In this document: piece after piece, positions 32,187 to 33,953 of the stretch
Layout: every line of letters begins with the position of its first letter
Numbering within the stretch: the first letter of the stretch is position 1
Origin: an uncultured archaeon
GTDB taxonomy: Archaea > Halobacteriota > Methanosarcinia > Methanosarcinales > Methanoperedenaceae
DNA length: 33,953 bases
Reading direction: 5' to 3'
NCBI GenBank assembly: GCA_902386135.1
Contig: CABMIB010000079.1
Location: forward strand, 1 to 33,953
The notes under the pieces: generated by a model
What the model saw: only the letters and a program-made list of their open reading frames with translations
Databases searched by the model: none
Told to the model about the DNA's origin: nothing
Program-made: the position numbers and the translations under genes

Positions 32187-33295
32187 TGACAGGAATACAG
32201 ATACTGGTTGTTGAAGATGAGATTATAGTTGCAGAAGATATACGGAGAAGTTTGCAGAATATGGGGTACAACGTCCCCGTAACAGCATCAAAGGGCGAGG
32301 ATGCCATTAGAATAGCGGGTGAAAATAATCCCGATTTAGTGCTGATGGATATTGTAATAGAGGGTAAAATGGACGGGATCCAGACCGCTGAACAGATACG
32401 TTTGCGCTATAATATTCCTGTTGTTTACCTTACTGCATATTCGGATATAAAAACGCTTGAGAGGGCGAAAATTACAGAGCCGTTCGGCTATATTATCAAA
32501 CCCTTCAAGGAGAGGGAACTGAACATCAATATCGAGATCGCTCTCTATAAGCACAGGATGGAGAAGAAATTAAGGGAGAGCAAGGAATGGTTTACCACCA
32601 CTCTGAAAAGCATCAGTGATGCGGTTATTGCTACTGATTCAAGCGGCTGTGTGAAGTTCATGAACCCTGTGGCTCAGTCCATGACAGGCTGGGCACTGGA
32701 GGAAGCGTATGGAAAGCCGCTGAAAGATATATTCAATATTATGACTGAAAAGACCCGAAGAAAGGTCAAGGCAGGCGGCGAAGACACAGACATTACGGTA
32801 AACCTGACCGTATTGATAAACAGGCATAAAAATAAAATACCGATAGAGGTTGGCAGCGACCCTATCAGGGATGATAAAGAGAACATTATCGGCATAGTTA
32901 CTGTCTTTCGCGATATTACGGAGCGTAAAAAAACCGAGGATAAGGTAGTAGGACTCAAGGATTTCTATGAATGTGTTCTGGAGAGCATTGTTACTGGTGT
33001 CTGGGTGACAGATAAGGATGATGTCATCCGTTATGCCAACAAGGGCATGGGGTCAGTAGTTCCGCAAAATGTTGTCGGGATCAATATTCTATCGGAGTTC
33101 CCGGAATTTCTCAGGCCTTATTATTTGAAGGCCAGGGAAACATTACAGCCGTTCTATTATGAAGCTGTTCCTTTCGGGGCTGATGGACAAACTAATTATT
33201 ATTCCGGATGGTTGATCCCGCGCATCAAAGACGGGAGTTTTAATGGTATGATATGCACGGTTGAGAGCATACCGAGATATGAGCTGGCGGAGTGA
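32186..33295 (+). CDS. Response regulator, REC-PAS-PAS
   Basis: 369 residues. The receiver domain (1-120) has the acidic pair Glu10/Asp11, phospho-acceptor Asp55 (LVLMDIV), Thr83 and Lys105. Two PAS domains follow (about 130-250, SISDAVIATDSSGCVKFMNP; and 260-369). There is no DNA-binding or kinase domain, so the output is probably by protein contact. It overlaps the kinase gene (TAATG), marking a cognate pair. It is the last gene of the three-gene operon. Confidence 0.9.
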   Translation: MTGIQILVVEDEIIVAEDIRRSLQNMGYNVPVTASKGEDAIRIAGENNPDLVLMDIVIEGKMDGIQTAEQIRLRYNIPVVYLTAYSDIKTLERAKITEPFGYIIKPFKERELNINIEIALYKHRMEKKLRESKEWFTTTLKSISDAVIATDSSGCVKFMNPVAQSMTGWALEEAYGKPLKDIFNIMTEKTRRKVKAGGEDTDITVNLTVLINRHKNKIPIEVGSDPIRDDKENIIGIVTVFRDITERKKTEDKVVGLKDFYECVLESIVTGVWVTDKDDVIRYANKGMGSVVPQNVVGINILSEFPEFLRPYYLKARETLQPFYYEAVPFGADGQTNYYSGWLIPRIKDGSFNGMICTVESIPRYELAE

Positions 33296-33788
33296 GGCGG
33301 GAGGGTTGGTTGGGCTGTAAAATAAAACAGTGAGACTGCGGCACGGGTGCAAAGAGAGAAGATAATACAGCGAATTCAATACTAACCTCATGACGAGCAT
33401 TGAAACACTGTATGTTCCACACATACCGCCTCTTATCCCTAATTCAAGAGGCACACCCATTAAAACAAGGATCAGTTAACTCTGGAGTTTATCAAACTCT
33501 TTATCAGCGGATTGAGCAACCGATCATTCCATTATTTGGTTTTATAAGTACTGATTATACTCAACAGAAGGATGCCGAAGAGCAAAATAGTGTGGCAGGG
33601 CTTCAATCGTGATACCAAATGCGATTGTGGTGTTTAACTCAGCCTTGTTCCCCCTTATATTTTTTAGAAGTCAGATACATTTAACGGTTACGTTCACCCA
33701 ATCTACGACCTGAGGCTTTCTTAACCCTTTCGAATATCTATCCAGAGACCTTCAACTTAAGGATTTATCTTATAAGAGATCATACTCT
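33296..33788. other. Downstream region, no confident gene
   Basis: About 490 bases with only short frames (for example 33384-33473, 29 codons starting MTSIETLYVPHIPPLIPNSR, and a 70-codon frame ending at 33612). Composition and lack of ribosome-binding sites argue against genes. The frames could be remnants disturbed by the neighbouring insertion element. Confidence 0.35.
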
Positions 33789-33953
33789 ATGAAATTAAAG
33801 ATAAAGTCGGTGAATATTTCATAGAATATGAATTTAGTAAAACAAGTAGTAAGATGGTTAGAAGATAGAAAAATCTTTTCCCGTAAGAGAAAAAGCAACA
33901 AGCAGAGAGCATTAGGGATGCTTCTTTATCATGCAGGCTTGAGTTATGAGAAA
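33789..33953 (+). pseudogene. Start of a transposase gene, cut by window edge
   Basis: From the ATG at 33828 the frame reads MNLVKQVVRWLEDRKIFSRK and then KQRALGMLLYHAGLSYEK, running off the window. 'LGMLLYHAGLSYEK' is the N-terminal helix-turn-helix of an IS6-like or related transposase. The same frame is open upstream to an ATG at 33789 except for one TAG at 33822. The true start is probably 33828. Whether the rest of the gene is intact cannot be seen. Confidence 0.5.

Overview
The window looks like the chromosome of a methane-cycling Euryarchaeon, most likely in the Methanosarcinales / Ca. Methanoperedens (ANME-2d) neighbourhood. The evidence is archaeal TATA boxes, several apparently leaderless starts, a CTP-dependent riboflavin kinase fused to a winged helix (an archaeal enzyme), a membrane-anchored tetraheme cytochrome c, a nickel/cobalt ECF transporter behind a NikR-like operator, a PAPS-reductase-like protein fused to a ferredoxin, and HisKA_2-type sensor kinases. 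The lineage is inferred; no rRNA gene or marker such as mcr is present.

Layout. 1-1490: two unknown small genes and an anchored extracellular protein. 1859-2998: thrC. 3174-10618: an AT-rich island of six collinear genes, built round a 1089-residue tubulin/FtsZ-superfamily protein. With it are a six-helix membrane P-loop GTPase, a tail-anchored protein, and two secreted, membrane-anchored proteins, one with a cupredoxin-like fold. The island is bracketed by thrC and by a decayed copy of the last codons of thrC at 10622-10681, so it was probably inserted. 10733-12610: PAPS-reductase/ferredoxin protein. 12859-13888: winged-helix regulator divergent from the tetraheme cytochrome c. 13889-16900: a gene graveyard of small genes (several zinc-finger-like) broken by nonsense codons, a 14-bp duplication and a lost ATG, with one intact wHTH gene between 98-bp direct repeats. 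16905-18555: aminotransferase plus Lrp/AsnC regulator. 18842-20402: a Cys-rich duplicated protein and a tiny charged protein, divergent from a NYN-domain RNase-like gene. 20957-23601: NikR-type operator and cbiM-cbiO-cbiQ. 23653-28111: housekeeping block (small conserved genes, ilvE, a wHTH regulator, ribB, ribK/rbkR, pheA). 28185-28838: an IS6-like transposase relative with an altered catalytic residue. 29034-33295: an RHH-domain protein, a histidine kinase and a response regulator in one operon. 33789-end: the start of another transposase.

How the genes may work together. The island reads as one transmembrane system: a cytosolic tubulin-like polymer or switch, a membrane GTPase, a tail-anchored cytosolic partner and two exterior sensors or anchors. 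This is inference from topology and co-linearity. Tubulin-like proteins encoded beside TRAFAC GTPases have been discussed as conflict or signalling systems in prokaryotes. The GTPase gene carries an in-frame TAA, so the system may be decaying in this strain. Short G+C-rich palindromic repeats of the 'cacagag' type are scattered in the intergenic gaps.
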